Position numbers and translations under genes: made by a program. The notes under the pieces were generated by a model that made no database searches, was not told the origin of the DNA, and saw only the letters and a list, made by a program, of their open reading frames with translations. From contig JAGYXB010000276.1 in NCBI GenBank assembly GCA_022495005.1, positions 62,001 to 126,000 of the forward strand: 64,000 nucleotides of DNA, in the 5' to 3' direction. This stretch comes from Rhyacophila brunnea (taxonomy: Eukaryota; Arthropoda; Insecta; Trichoptera; Rhyacophilidae). This document shows, one piece after another, positions 1-10,330 of the stretch (positions are counted from its first letter, which is position 1; each line of letters begins with the position of its first letter).

Positions 1-787
1 ATATTGTATGTTTTTAGAACAATAAAATGGTGTTATTTTCATACTGAAGAAAGGTGTACATAATAAATTATATAAGCATTTGTATTTCATATAATCAATC
101 CATTGATTTGATTCGATAACACCTCCTAACATATTATATGCTGCCTCGATACAAATTTTAGTCTCAATTTGCTTTCTATATTGCAATTTTATGTAACTGA
201 GGCTTTCTTAGTTTTATTTGTAATATACAATTATTAACTAATAGGAATCGGACATGTGACCTACTGTTCAGTAGCTCAATATGACAAACGATATAGGGAA
301 GTAATCGCATATTTATAATAAGGAAACATATCTTTCCGTCGTATATTGACCTTGAGGCTATCCATAATATTGACATTTTGAAAGTTGTGATGTACATGTC
401 CGGTCAAGGGTAAAAAAAAGACTAATTTGACAAATGATTCACGAAGGAAAACCTTAGCGACAAGTAGATATCTTCGAACGGAAAATAAATTCGTTTGAAG
501 TTCACAAAAAAATACCATAAATCAAAAATGTATTCCGTTTTCCTCCTCGTATTATGGTGAATCTATAATACGATTTCCGCTGAGCCGAAATGTTTTCGAC
601 TGTTTTACGGTGGTCCAAATAAAAATGTCTTCAGAGCAAATTAGGTAAATTCTATATTTTTCTTTCCCCTATCTTTCACATAATACATATACAGTAGGCA
701 TACATGTTTGCTCCATCTAAAGCCAAATATATTTGTTATAACTGACGTTGGTATTATATTATATTTTTACGTATTTGATGTTATGAC
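1..787. other. Intergenic, no gene seen
   Basis: AT-rich sequence with many stops in all frames. The two overlapping minus-strand open frames of 73 and 80 codons show no recognisable domain and overlap each other in different frames, so they look like chance. I see no repeat shared with the rest of the window here. Confidence 0.6.
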
Positions 788-791
788 TTAA

Positions 792-860
792 GGGCCCACG
801 TGCCGTATAAAGGTCGAAAATTAAGAATTTGGGGTATATTTTGTTTTTACATACCGTGAA
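792..860 (+). repeat. piggyBac-like MITE left end (partial)
   Basis: A TTAA at 788-791 is followed by GGGCCCACGTGCC and then a stretch like GTATAAAGGTCGAAAATTAA. This matches the ends of the complete element at 51078-51504 (CGGCCCACGTGCGCC / GGGCCCACATGCGCC next to TTAA). I could not find the matching right end downstream, so this is a solo or decayed end. The TTAA target is characteristic of the piggyBac superfamily; the assignment rests on that and on the shared end sequence. Confidence 0.45.
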
Positions 861-1533
861 CATTATAAATTTAAAATGTTCATAACATGTCATTTAAAAA
901 CAAACAGTGTAAAGAAGAAATAAATATATGCAGTATCACAAATACAGTATTAAAAGTAAAGTAAAAAGTACAAAAATTATAATATATTATTATAATATGT
1001 ATAAAAAAAAATATTTACTAAGTGGCACTGTCACCTCTCAACAAAATATAGTATTATTTATTTTACAATAATACTATTTTGTATATCATACTCACTCACT
1101 CATCGAGTCTATTACGCGACGCACTACTATTGTCGAGTCCTTTACTCGACATAGTCAACCGTCATTCTACTCGAATCAAGTCTCACAGTTATCAGTTACC
1201 GATTCACTGTGGAGCGTTTAATTTCTTTTTATTTACCACATTTAAATAACATGCTAATTATATCTAATGGCTATAATCAATCTTTTGATCACATCGATCT
1301 CATCGGTACATCATTACCCGCGATTATATTCTCTCTTTATTGAAGTATTATTGTATTTATAGTATTCTTGTATCGATCAATAAATTCTCCTCCAAACATC
1401 CACGCAACAACGATTTGCTATCTACTCCATATCATTTACCGCCAAAGTGGTGACCCCGACGTAATACCTAACATGATAAATACCGCCAAACTTTAATATA
1501 ACATAATGTTTGAGGCTTTCACGGTTGTTTTTT
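861..1533. other. Intergenic; small AT hairpin, no gene
   Basis: No coding signal. Around 1045-1080 an imperfect inverted repeat (AATAGTATTATT type arms, containing ATAGTATTATT and AATAATACTAT) could form an AT hairpin. The 1090-1200 stretch is comparatively GC-richer (ATTACGCGACGC, TTACTCGACATAG) but has no frame or repeat partner that I recognise. Confidence 0.4.
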
Positions 1534-1794
1534 ATCGTAGTATATTCTTGGGTTTTCGAGCCGGTATCCCCGGTCGTAATGATTGACAGATTACTCTGCG
1601 CAACGTTTGCTCTTAGATAATCGGATTCCTTTTGACATTCTTAGAGCAACGTTTACATTCACACACCTACACTACATTTCATCATAAAACATATCTCTTG
1701 ATAATGGCCTCTGCAACGAGCCCGAAACGTCGAGTAAAGAAGGAAGAAGGAGACACGGTGAAAACCCAAGAATATACTTTAATATAACAATTAA
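1534..1794 (+). repeat. Penelope-like repeat relic flanked by an inverted repeat
   Basis: The segment is bounded by AGTATATTCTTGGGTTTTC near 1540 and its reverse complement GAAAACCCAAGAATATAC near 1760-1777. Between them, at about 1702-1732, lies TGATAATGGCCTC...GAGCCCGAAACGTC. This resembles a decayed hammerhead-type core (CUGANGA, stem II, GAAAC) of the kind known from Penelope-like retroelements. The first box is degenerate (TTGATAA). The family call is an inference from this motif and from the better preserved relatives at 26205-26345 and 54857-55115. Confidence 0.35.
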
Positions 1795-2029
1795 CTATTT
1801 TTTATTATTCAACGAATAATTCACAAGATAGCCTATAGAGAAAATCTTTTTTGAAAAAAGAAAGACACCCGGCAGGAATCGAACCTGCGTGTCTTAGTTA
1901 TCGCGCCCTGTGCATTACCACTATGCTAAATAGTTAAAACTTGTCGCAATTAAGCATGGCAGTCAGTAGCATAGTGGCAATTCACAGGGCGCGATACGCA
2001 AGAGTATTTTCAGAATTATGTATGTTTAA
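1795..2029. repeat. SINE family A, inverted head-to-head pair
   Basis: On the minus strand, 1864-1930 reads as a tRNA-like head: an A-box-like TAGCATAGTGGTAATGC and a B-box GGTTCGATTCCTGCC. On the plus strand, 1968-1997 repeats the A-box half (TAGCATAGTGGCAATTCACA) and is followed by family A tail sequence (TTTTCAGAATTATGTATGTT). The two A-box halves therefore form inverted arms about 28 bp long with a loop of about 40 bp. The left flank (TTATTATTCAACGAATAATTC) is the reverse complement of the family A 3' tail. It is a mobile repeat and not a working tRNA gene, because the acceptor stem does not pair and the tail is family-specific. Confidence 0.6.
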
Positions 2030-2245
2030 TATTAAGCGTCGGCCTATAGCGTCGTGAGACACGGGTTCGAATCCTGGATCTGGCATGTACATGCATTGTT
2101 TTTCAATTTGTGTATGAGTCAGAGTATGGACCTAATAGGTTGAGCAAGTGGCTGACATCCATTTCTCGTAAAAACAAAATCTGTTAATACAATCCTCTAC
2201 TCAGTGTAGGCCCATTATGATCCTGTTAGGATCGGACATGGTCGG
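2030..2245 (+). repeat. tRNA-derived SINE, family B (5' truncated head)
   Basis: The copy contains AGCGTCGGCCTATAGCGTCG, a B box (GGGTTCGAATCCTGG at about 2068-2082), the body TTTTTCAATTTGTGTATGAG, GACCTAATAGGTTGAGC, and the end ATCCTGTTAGGATCGGACAT. The same order is found on the minus strand at 51578-51808, 54584-54822 and 62099-62332. The head lacks the first part of the A box. The family is about 235-240 bp and resembles a Ser/Leu-type tRNA (GGCCGAGCGGCTTAAGCG in the 51.8-kb copy). Confidence 0.75.
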
Positions 2246-3034
2246 AAAAAAATATATGAAGTCTACTTAACTATTATTTTCGGTAATAAATCAATTTACT
2301 TAGGTACTTTTCCCAGGGATTTTTTACCACTGCTAAACAATGAAAGTATGAATTTACTTAATAGGTCTGTATAGTGTAGTTATAAAATCGTGGTTGCCTT
2401 AGTGCTTTATATAGTATATAAAATAAGGGATGTCGAGCCTTCGCCCCACGGGTGCATTAAAAATATCCTTTGTCTCAAGGATAAAGTGTTTTTGCGGGAC
2501 ATTTGTCGTTGGAAAGTTTGAAACGTGTCTCGGCACTGTCCTTCCAAATAGCCGAGTCTCTTTTCTTTTCTTTTCCTTTTTTTCTTCTTTTCTTTCTCTT
2601 TTTAGCGGGATGTGAGTCATCAACTTTTTACGTTATAGCGCTCGTCGCATTGTTTAATAATGAAAGAAAAAGATACATTATTATTCAACATAATATTATA
2701 TTATGTTAACAATATTAACCTTTTACGTAAGTAATAACATTGTGTTAAAAAATCTTACACGGCGTTACCATATTAGTTTTAAAATATGAACAAACTATGA
2801 ACGTTTTAATACGCCAACGTATGTTATATTATTTATTCTACCTCACCTACCGGAATTGTTTTCAAATGCCATTTCATAACGTGCTACACTCGCACCAGTG
2901 ACTAAGGTTGCCTGTTGAAGGTATGTAGGCTATGGTAGATAACTGAAAAAATGTAATATGACAACTATATTTTACAGTAGGTACTACTTTAAATTGATTT
3001 TTTTTTATATTCAGTATTTTGCTGAAGAAAAAAT
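2246..3034. other. Intergenic with pyrimidine tract; no supported gene
   Basis: A T/C-rich run of about 50 bp at 2554-2604 (TTTTCTTTTC type) is the reason for low-complexity open frames on both strands here. These frames translate mostly to F, S and L or to K and E and have no recognisable domain. The stretch 2403-2550 is a little GC-richer but matches nothing I know. Confidence 0.5.
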
Positions 3035-3115
3035 ATAATTGGTGGCGCTTTTAGCAGTGGACTGTAATTTTAACCAGGATACCAGACACTGGCCTTTTTA
3101 TGTTAGGGGGGGGGA
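3035..3115 (+). repeat. Dispersed repeat D, fragment
   Basis: The stretch TTGGTGGCGCTTTTAGCAGT, GGACTGTAATTTTAACCAGG, ATACCAGACACTGGCC matches the left part of the longer copies at 16980-17545 and 40085-40620, and is present inverted at 11203-11280. It ends in a run of nine Gs. No coding frame is associated with it. Confidence 0.6.
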
Positions 3116-3471
3116 TCAAACATATGCGTTTGGAGTCACTCTGTGGTGACGGCTAAGCTATTACAAGCCCGCATACGACAGCTTTCTTGATGCCACTCGA
3201 GCTAACTGAATGTTATTCGCAATCACGGTCGAAAGGAACGAAGGCCAGCATAATTGACCCAACCAATAATATTTTTACTTTTTATAATCGAATTTATACG
3301 AAAAAAAGACGATATACACTAAAATATATATATAAAAATGGTAAAACCCAACCGCTTCAACCACAATTGGAACTCGATCTAGAAAATTGTGTTATCGATA
3401 GAGTCGGGCGCTTAGACCTCGGGACCACGGGAAGAATCTAGCGCGCTGAAACATATACAAAAAGGCCTGTA

Positions 3472-3648
3472 AAGCGTCGGCTATACGGCAGCGACTTGCC
3501 TGCGCGGTATAGTTTGTGCAAAATACTATTACAGCGCTTTTCGGTTTGCACGAGCTACAGTTTTCCCATCCATACACACGGGCTTCCCGAAACAAACCGG
3601 TTTACGCAGGTAAGCTTCTGGTAAAGCATGATCGTCTAGCCGGTGCTT
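3472..3648 (+). mobile_element. Small TA-flanked MITE (family M1)
   Basis: The ends AAGCGTCGGCTATACGGC and (reversed) AAGCACCGGCTAGACGAT form imperfect terminal inverted repeats. They are flanked on both sides by TA (3470-3471 and 3649-3650), as expected for a Tc1/mariner-type target. The 177-bp body (TGCCTGCGCGGTATAGTTTG, CGGTTTGC, GGGCTTCCCGAAACAAACCG) recurs at 10163-10330 and 56359-56495. No transposase is encoded. The short open frames over it are incidental. Confidence 0.7.
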
Positions 3649-3655
3649 TAGGCTT

Positions 3656-4589
3656 TATACAACAAGCCTCAAGTCACGTAATAGAATGTAACTGATTTTG
3701 ACATTGTGTGTATGTTTTTTTATATAATACGTGTGTAATTATTATTTGTGTGTGTTATGTGGGTGATAATGTACTAAATTATTTAAATATTTATATGATT
3801 CTGTTGGTTTCTGCCTACGTATTAGTTCCAATACTATTGGTCCAGTAGACGTAGATAATAATAATGTCCGTCTAGCCGGCAGTCAATTTATAATACATTC
3901 CTACATATTATAAGACAACTGATATCATTATAAAATCATATTATTTATTTTTTGAATATGAAATAATCAAGTTATAGGCATTAAAAATATTTTATTTATT
4001 TATTTGATTATTTGAGAGAAACATATAAAATTGTGTAAGACAGAGCGAAACAGGGAGAAAATGTATTTAAAATACGTTTCAACGCAAATTCTAAATTTAA
4101 AAATCAGAGGAAACGTTTATTTTAATCGAGTCATGAAAGAAAACAAATGATAGTATCATAATAGTTTGACAGAATATGTTTACAGTGCGGTAATATAATA
4201 TAATATATATCGAGTGATTATATTATCAAGAAATTAGTGTGTTATTCAAGAGATTTAAGGGTAGTTATTATAGGGATGTAACCTACCGTAACCTTAGGCA
4301 ATTTACACAATCAATCAAAAATATAAACATTATGGAAGAGGAAAAACCATCAGATAATCGTTGCCATATGCACGACAAAGTCATGACACTCTACAAAAAC
4401 TACACCAGCCTAATCTTTGAGGTATATTTTTACCATTTAAAATTTATTTCTTGTGTATATTTTTTAGGGAAAACAGTTTCGGCAATTTTCAGAAATGCCC
4501 TAAATTTCTCTAACGATAAAAAGTAATAAATATAATACCCGTGGTCAGCAGGAGAAACCTTTACAACTTCAGATACATACCCACTAGGA
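3656..4589. other. Intergenic; no gene seen
   Basis: AT-rich sequence. The longest plus-strand frame (4239-4526, 95 codons) is rich in Y, F, N and K, has no hydrophobic core pattern or known motif, and runs up to the neighbouring SINE. I treat it as chance. Confidence 0.5.
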
Positions 4590-5235
4590 AAAAATACGAG
4601 CCTCGCCGGGATTTGAACCTGTATAACCATTGGTGTCGCGCCAATCTATGCATTAACCAATTATGCTACGAGACTCTTATCTAATAACGATAATTTAAAC
4701 TAGTAGGTTATACATGAAATGCCTATCAAATTGCGTTATTATTAACTATCGGTTTTGTGTATTAAATCAAGGAATATTAATTAAGTACCTTAATTAATAA
4801 CTGACGTCCGGCTCTCGCCAATATTATATGTATAACGTATACTTTATACAGGTTCAAATCCTGTTAGGTTCGTATTTTTTCAAATTTTATTTTTTTCTAG
4901 GTTTTCACGTTATGTAGGTATGTTCAATATATGCAATGATATATTCTCAAAATCTTGTGAATTATTCATTTTGAATAAAAGAAATAGTGTATTGAAAATA
5001 GTTAGCAAGTTCATGTAGCCGTTATACCTAAAATATTGGGTTAATATTCCTTGATTTAATACATGAAAGCCGATAGTTAATAATAACGCAATTTGATAGA
5101 CATTTCATATATAGCCTACTAGTTTAAATTATCGTTATTGGATAAGAGTCTCGTAGCATAATTTGTTACTGCACAGATTGGCGCGACACCAATGGTTATA
5201 CGGGTTCAATCCCGTCGAGTTTCGTGTATTTTTTA
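4590..5235. repeat. SINE family A, long inverted pair
   Basis: A tRNA-like head lies on the minus strand at about 4598-4675 (TCTCGTAGCATAATTGGTTA; B box GGTTCAAATCCCGGC). A second copy lies on the plus strand at about 5145-5225 (TCTCGTAGCATAATTTGTTA; GGTTCAATCCCGTCG). The sequence upstream of each head is also shared, so 4598-4790 and 5040-5225 are inverted repeats of roughly 190 bp (shared blocks include AATTTAAACTAGTAGG, AACGCAATTTGATAG and ATATTCCTTGATTTAAT, counting both strands). Between them lies a family A tail with TTTTTTTCTAGGTTTTCA and GAATAAAAGAAATAGTGTAT. A 3' tail also follows the plus copy. Confidence 0.7.
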
Positions 5236-6041
5236 AAGTGTTTTCAAGCTATGTACGTTCAACTTTTATGTTTAAAATAATAATTCTCCTGTAAAATAAC
5301 ACTTTTATGACATATACCACTCTCCCTTCGACTACAGATATTATATAATTTTATAAATACAAGAGCAAAATAATATTACGTTATAAAACGAATGAATGTT
5401 TGCATGAATCCTATTACGAGATCGAGTTTACTTAAATAGTTTCTCGCGAAGAAATCTCGAGCAATTCATATTATCTTGGTAGTTGATAACACAATATATT
5501 TGAGTGCTTATTAGTGACTTCCTCATACTTTGTAACTAACTGCGAGCATCCTCTTTTCTCGCACTGGGAAAGGAAACTTTCGCTAATTGAAAATAATAGA
5601 CGAAGTTCGCTGAAGTACGTAGTGAAGTAAGTTCGTAAATGAGCTTTAAGAATACGAGAAAAGTTGATTTATAGTAGGTTCTCATGATATCGCCGTTTCC
5701 CTGTGGAGTATTCGGACACACTCGGATATATGGAGCCTACTTTATCAGGATTTTGATTTATGTACTGGATACGCGTCTCTCGTTTTTGTCTCACTAAGGA
5801 TCACTCAGTCATGATACCGTTCATAATGTAATTGTTATTAAATAAGTTTCTGAAATAATAATATGGACCATTAGCGAATCTTTAGATTAAATGGAATTAT
5901 TATCGTTCAAAATACAACAATTTTAGTTAAGAGAAAACTTTAGTGAAACGCAAAAAATCGCAAATGAATATAACAAAATATAGTACATTTGAATCTGTGA
6001 TTAATTGCTAAATAATTTTTCGAATTTTCTTTATATATATA
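5236..6041. other. Intergenic; no gene seen
   Basis: No supported coding region. The 61-codon minus-strand frame at 5536-5721 has no known motif. No repeat partner for this stretch was recognised elsewhere in the window. Confidence 0.5.
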
Positions 6042-6484
6042 CAGTATAACCCCTATTTTACGTTTTTAAGGGACTGAAGAAAAAAAACCTAATTGGAGGG
6101 AAAATGTAAATAAAAAAATAACGTTTTATTAAAAAACAACATTCAATTAAAAATTTTGTTGAAATTTTTTTTATTTTTTATTAAAAAATCATGTATATTA
6201 GTTTGTTGCGTTTTTGTTTTTTTGTTATGTAAAGACCAATCACCGTGCGCCGTTCTAAAGACACGGAGTTTTCCCTCCAAACACCTTACGCCGTTCGAAT
6301 GTCACGACCCAATCATTGTCAAGCGCACGTAACTCACATATTTTGAATATTTCCGACGTAAATCGCGGGAAAGAAAAACGTTAATGCGGGTATTAAATGT
6401 ACTGAAATCCATCGGGACTGAAAAAAATACACGCAATTGCCGGGAAAACGTGAATTCCAGGCACGTAAAAACGAGGTTATACTG
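6042..6484. mobile_element. Tigger/mariner-type MITE with TA target
   Basis: The left end CAGTATAACCCCTATTTTAC and the reversed right end CAGTATAACCTCGTTTTTAC form clear terminal inverted repeats. A TA flanks each side (6040-6041 and 6485-6486). The 443-bp interior is non-coding and contains A- and T-runs in the left half. The end pattern CAGT...CTCGTTTTTACG resembles Tigger/pogo ends, so a Tc1/mariner superfamily origin is likely. Subterminal parts also pair (GGGACTGAAGAAAAAAA against the complement of CGGGACTGAAAAAAATAC region, same orientation difference), supporting longer decayed arms. Confidence 0.75.
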
Positions 6485-6522
6485 TATATAAAAAATATTT
6501 ATGTGGAAGGCATGGTATAATA

Positions 6523-6984
6523 ATGATGATTGTGCAAACATTAGTGTTCGCTATATTTTTATACGATGTCGAGTCATGGACCCTGAAGGCACAGGAGCGG
6601 AAGGCAATTGATGCCTTCGAGATGTGGTGTTGACGCCGAATTCTTCGTATTTCTTGAACAGAGCACAGGACTAACCTATCAATCACCGAGAGACTGCTGA
6701 TAAAGGAATGACTCTCGATATTATGTCTGACATGCATTCTGCATTTTTTTGGGCATATTGTCCGGCGCGGACAGGACAGCCTGGACAGACTGGTGATTTT
6801 GGGTGGCCTTCAGGGAAGGCAAAGCAGAGGAAAAGCGTCGGCGCACTGGAGCAACAAAGTGATGGAGGTGACTAAAGGCACCATTCATTCTGCCCTGAGA
6901 AAGTCTTGGTCACTCAAAGGATGACAAAATTCAAAGGTGGTCATGATCGTCAGCCACGAGGGTATGACCAAGAAGAGGATCAAA
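6523..6984 (+). pseudogene. LINE reverse-transcriptase C-terminal relic
   Basis: One frame starting at 6523 reads FLYDVESWTLKAQERK, AIDAFEMWC, then RRILRIS, TEHRTNLSITERLL, HFFGHIVRRGQDSLDRL and GRQSRGKASAHW. This is the typical region after the polymerase domain in insect non-LTR retrotransposons (ESWTL, AFEMWCYRRILRISW, GHIVRR). At least three in-frame TGA codons interrupt it, so it is dead. No reverse-transcriptase catalytic motif is present; the copy is 5'-truncated. It is a different family from the LINEs at 25150 and 46363. It directly follows the MITE ending at 6484. Confidence 0.85.
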
Positions 6985-7410
6985 GATTCAGAGGTTTTTA
7001 ATACTTTTCATACATAGGTATATCTATTTTTTTTTATTTTTTACATTACTATTTAAAATATGTCAGCTATAAATAAATTGCTAAATGATTGCCTAATTAC
7101 ATGGTCGAAGCAAGTTCGCCAAGCTGGTAATACATCTTTCTGTGGCAAATATTTTCTGGTTTTTTAATCGAGCATTTTTTAATTTAAGCAAGCTTTATAG
7201 AAAATTTTCAAAAAAAAATGCTAAGTAATAAAAAAGAACATTTACGATAATGTTTCCAAGGTTTTGGAATTTTCTCAATTGTGCCATGGGAACATCTATC
7301 AGTATAAAAAATAACAAAGTCAGAATCATTGAAAAATGTCTGCATGGGCTGGTAACTAGATATATACAGTCTGAAAGCTGTGTACGTTTTTTATAATATA
7401 CTAGCTGAAG

Positions 7411-8542
7411 TACCCGGCTTCGCACAGGGTCGCTTCGAGGTTATATTTATCTTAGATATTTAAAAAATAATAAGAGGTAATAATTTTTTTAATATTAAAA
7501 TATCTGTGTTATACAATATGGCAATATGAAAATAATTCTAATAGGAGTAAAGGTCAAACAAAAGACCACTAAATTAAAATCGAATCCAAAATATGCAAAC
7601 GTTATTAATGTTATTAATATGTGGTAAAAAAAAATCAAAATTGCATGGAACAAACGTTGTATTTTATATAATACTAATTTAGAAACCTTCGCAGGTGTGC
7701 GCATACAACAACTGACAAAAGTTTCATCGCAATCGGATGAATGGTATAGGAACGCATACGAATAGAAGAAGAAGATGATTATCTAATTCAGAAATCTTCG
7801 TGGGCATGCGCACGACAACTCACCAAAGTTTAATTGTGAATAGAAGAAGATAAAATAGAAGAAGAAGAAGAAGAAGATGGTTATTCTAATTCAAAAACCT
7901 TCGCGGGGCTTGGCACAATTATTGACGAAAGTTTTATTGCAATCGGATGAATGGAATAGAAACGAATACGAATAGAAGAAAATAAAATAAAAGAAGAAGA
8001 TGGTTGTACTATTTCAGAAACCTTTACGGGTGTTACCACAACAACTGATGAAAATTTCATCGCAATCGGATGAATGGTATAGGAACCATACGAATAAAAG
8101 AAGATATAATGAAGAAGAAGTAGAAGAAGATGGTTTTTCTAATTCAGAAACCTTTGTGGGTGTGCGTACAATAACTGACGAAAGTTTCGTCGCAATCAGA
8201 TGAATGCTATAGGAACCATACGAATAAAAGAAAATATAATGATGAAGAAGAAGTAGATGATGATTTTTCTAATTCAGAAACCTTTGCGGATGTGCATAAA
8301 ACCACTTTCCAAAATTGCATCGCAATCGGATGAATGGTATAGTAACGCATACGGGACAGATAGAAAGACAGACAGACATGCAGACAGACAGACATTCATT
8401 TTTATATATAAGATATTGCCTATACTCTTCGCGGAAGTGCAAGCAATAAGTTAACAAAGTTTTATCGCAATCGGATGAACGGTATGGCAGCGCATACAAT
8501 ACGAACAAACAAACAAACAAATATTATTTTTTATATATTAGA
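7411..8542 (-). mobile_element. HINE/Helentron-like non-autonomous Helitron with internal repeats
   Basis: Read on the minus strand, the element begins TCTAATATATAAAAAATAAT (8542 leftwards) and ends GCGAAGCCGGGTACTTCAGC followed by TAG-T (7411). The end carries the short hairpin GAAGCC...GTACTTC-like stem and the CTAG|T terminus seen in Helitrons. Inside are about seven imperfect tandem units of about 100-145 bp (starting near 7687, 7797, 7898, 8020, 8152, 8282 and 8428), each with TTCATCGCAATCGGATGAAT and a GAAGAAGAAG spacer. A CAGA microsatellite (8355-8397) and a CAAA run (8505-8520) lie near the 5' end. It encodes no protein. The opposite-strand copy at 15367-15994 confirms the boundaries. 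Confidence 0.8.
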
Positions 8543-9360
8543 TTGGTCGATTAGTTCGTGAGTTATACCTAAACAAACATACAAATACCGAGCATTATTA
8601 TTAGTGTTTATATATTATTATCAATAGCCATCATTCCAAAAAACATTAAATAAACAATAATATGTTTACTCGTTATGTATTTTTCTCAGATTTGTTAAAA
8701 TTGATTGAAAAAGTAAGTTAGTACTAAATAAATAATAATTGTTAAACCGCGCAATTTAAAACGATCTTTTGGCAAAACTCGAAACGATTGTGAAAAGAAA
8801 ACAAATAATTTACAACATTGTTTCATAATATTAACCGACTGTTTATTCTGTAAAAGTTTGTTTCGTATAACTTTTAGAATTGTGGTAAAATGCGCGAAAT
8901 TTACAAAGAACGATAATGTGTACAAGAAATCAGATTTCTTTGTTGAAAAGTATTTATATTTAAATATTATTACAGCTTTGTGGATCTGCGGTCAAAGCTA
9001 CCAGTAAATTTCCGGCAATAAGAGTGAGTAATTTTAAAAATACCATTAAAGAGATGTCCCAACTTCAACATCAAGTTTAAAATTTCGATTAAGGGGATTT
9101 CTATCGTTTGTTCACTGTATAAGCAAAATCGTTTACCTTCCGGTGAAAGCATATTATAAGCACTTCATAATTTTTCAACACATGGTAAATTTAATGATCC
9201 TATTATTCTAGTAATCTTTTTCTAATTATTTATAATTTGCAAGATATTATGTAACCTTTTCAAACAGACGGTCACAAGACCAAACATTCATTCTCTTGAA
9301 GCTCGTAGGTCACTTCTGCTCTTAAAGCATTTTTCTCTGCTCTCACATGGTATAGTTTCC
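8543..9360. other. Intergenic; no gene seen
   Basis: AT-rich, no recognisable repeat or domain. Two minus-strand frames of 76 and 60 codons have no known motif. Confidence 0.5.
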
Positions 9361-9760
9361 AATCACAATATTCTAGAAAATTTGAGTTTTTATGCACCCG
9401 TCAATTACAAGCGTGGTCACAGCCATGTCCTATTTTGGGTGAAAGCTGTTTCCTCGTGTCAGACTCACCAGGCACCAATAGCGAGGGCTATGCGGCTGGT
9501 CAATGCACTCCCTAGAGATGTAGACATTTTTAGCGATGCATTATGTATAAAATTCTATTTTATTATTTAATTTGTATTTTTTTGTTTTTATTTTATTTCT
9601 TTTGTATAAAATTATTTTTTGCATTGTTATTTTTCTTTCCTTGTTTTTTTCTCTAGTTGATATACTTGTATTTTTTATTCTAAATGTCATGTTGTGAACG
9701 ACTTGAATTAATACTTTGTTATGTGCGCAACGTGTCTTTTTTAAATAAATAAAAGTAATA
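9361..9760 (+). pseudogene. LINE 3'-terminal coding relic and 3' UTR
   Basis: The frame 9382-9570 ends with ARAMRLVNALPRDVDIF and FSDALCIKFYFII. The pattern (APVNYKRGHSH..., PIAR..R.VN.LP.DVDIF, K-F before the stop) matches the very C-terminus of CR1/jockey-type LINE ORF2 proteins. The stop is followed by an AT-rich 3' UTR and AAATAAATAAAAG at about 9745-9760, which may be its tail. Only about 60 residues remain, so the copy is heavily 5'-truncated. The family is not further resolvable by eye. Confidence 0.6.
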
Positions 9761-9884
9761 ATTTAATAATATTTTTAGAGATATGAATTTTATAAATGAA
9801 ATATCTAACATAGTACGAAAACGAATAAAAAAATAATCCTTCCACTTTTTTCAAATCTTCGCCCTTCGAAATCGTGGTCTGACA

Positions 9885-10012
9885 AAATTCACGTGTTGTT
9901 TTTCAATATCTGTTTTGACCTAGCGAGAGCTTGGATTTTACAGGTTTGAACAAGTGACAAAATCTATATGTAATAATATCTCGTAAAAATAATCTGTTAG
10001 GATCTTATTTGT
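9885..10012 (+). repeat. Possible decayed SINE family B 3' part
   Basis: The blocks GTTTTTCAATATCTGTTTTG, GTTTGAACAAGTGAC, ATCTCGTAAAAATAATCTGT and TAGGATC follow the same order as the 3' half of the family B SINE at 2090-2245. There are many substitutions, so this is an old fragment. Confidence 0.45.
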
Positions 10013-10162
10013 AAGGCTGCCGAGATGCACACGGGATTGTACAACCAATTAAAAACATAGAAATAGTTTCCCCACTAGATTTAGCGTAATTAGATAATGT
10101 TTGAATAAAATTCTACATGAGACAAAATATTATTTGTTATTATTTATTCTTTCGCTGTTATA

Positions 10163-10330
10163 ATGGACAGGCTAGACGGCAGCGAATTGCCTCCGCGCTA
10201 TAGTTTGTGCAAACTACTTTACAGTGCTTTTCGGTTTGCGCTAGCTACCGTTTTCCCGTCCATACATACGGGCTTCCCGATACAAACCGGTTTGCGCAGG
10301 TAGGTAAAGCACGAGCGTCTAGCCGGCGCT
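10163..10330 (+). mobile_element. Small TA-flanked MITE (family M1), copy 2
   Basis: The body (GCGCTATAGTTTGTGCAAAC, GGTTTGCG, CGGGCTTCCCGATACAAACC, GTCTAGCCGGCGCT) matches 3472-3648. TA lies at 10161-10162 and 10331-10332. The left terminal repeat is worn (ATGGACAGGCTAGACGGC), the right one is well kept. Confidence 0.7.

Noticed and set aside
1864..1935. tRNA gene on the minus strand
   Set aside because: A and B boxes are visible, but the acceptor stem does not pair and the flanks are the family A repeat tail. It is a SINE head. The same holds for the tRNA-like sequences at 4598, 5145, 13483, 28397, 30908, 43483 and the family B copies.
2430..2709. Small membrane protein (F- and S-rich frames)
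   Set aside because: The hydrophobic stretch is produced by a T/C-rich low-complexity tract and is open on both strands.
7687..8500. CRISPR array or coding repeat protein
   Set aside because: The units are long and imperfect and lie inside a HINE-like element. The open frames over it are frame shadows of GAAGAAGAAG-rich spacers.
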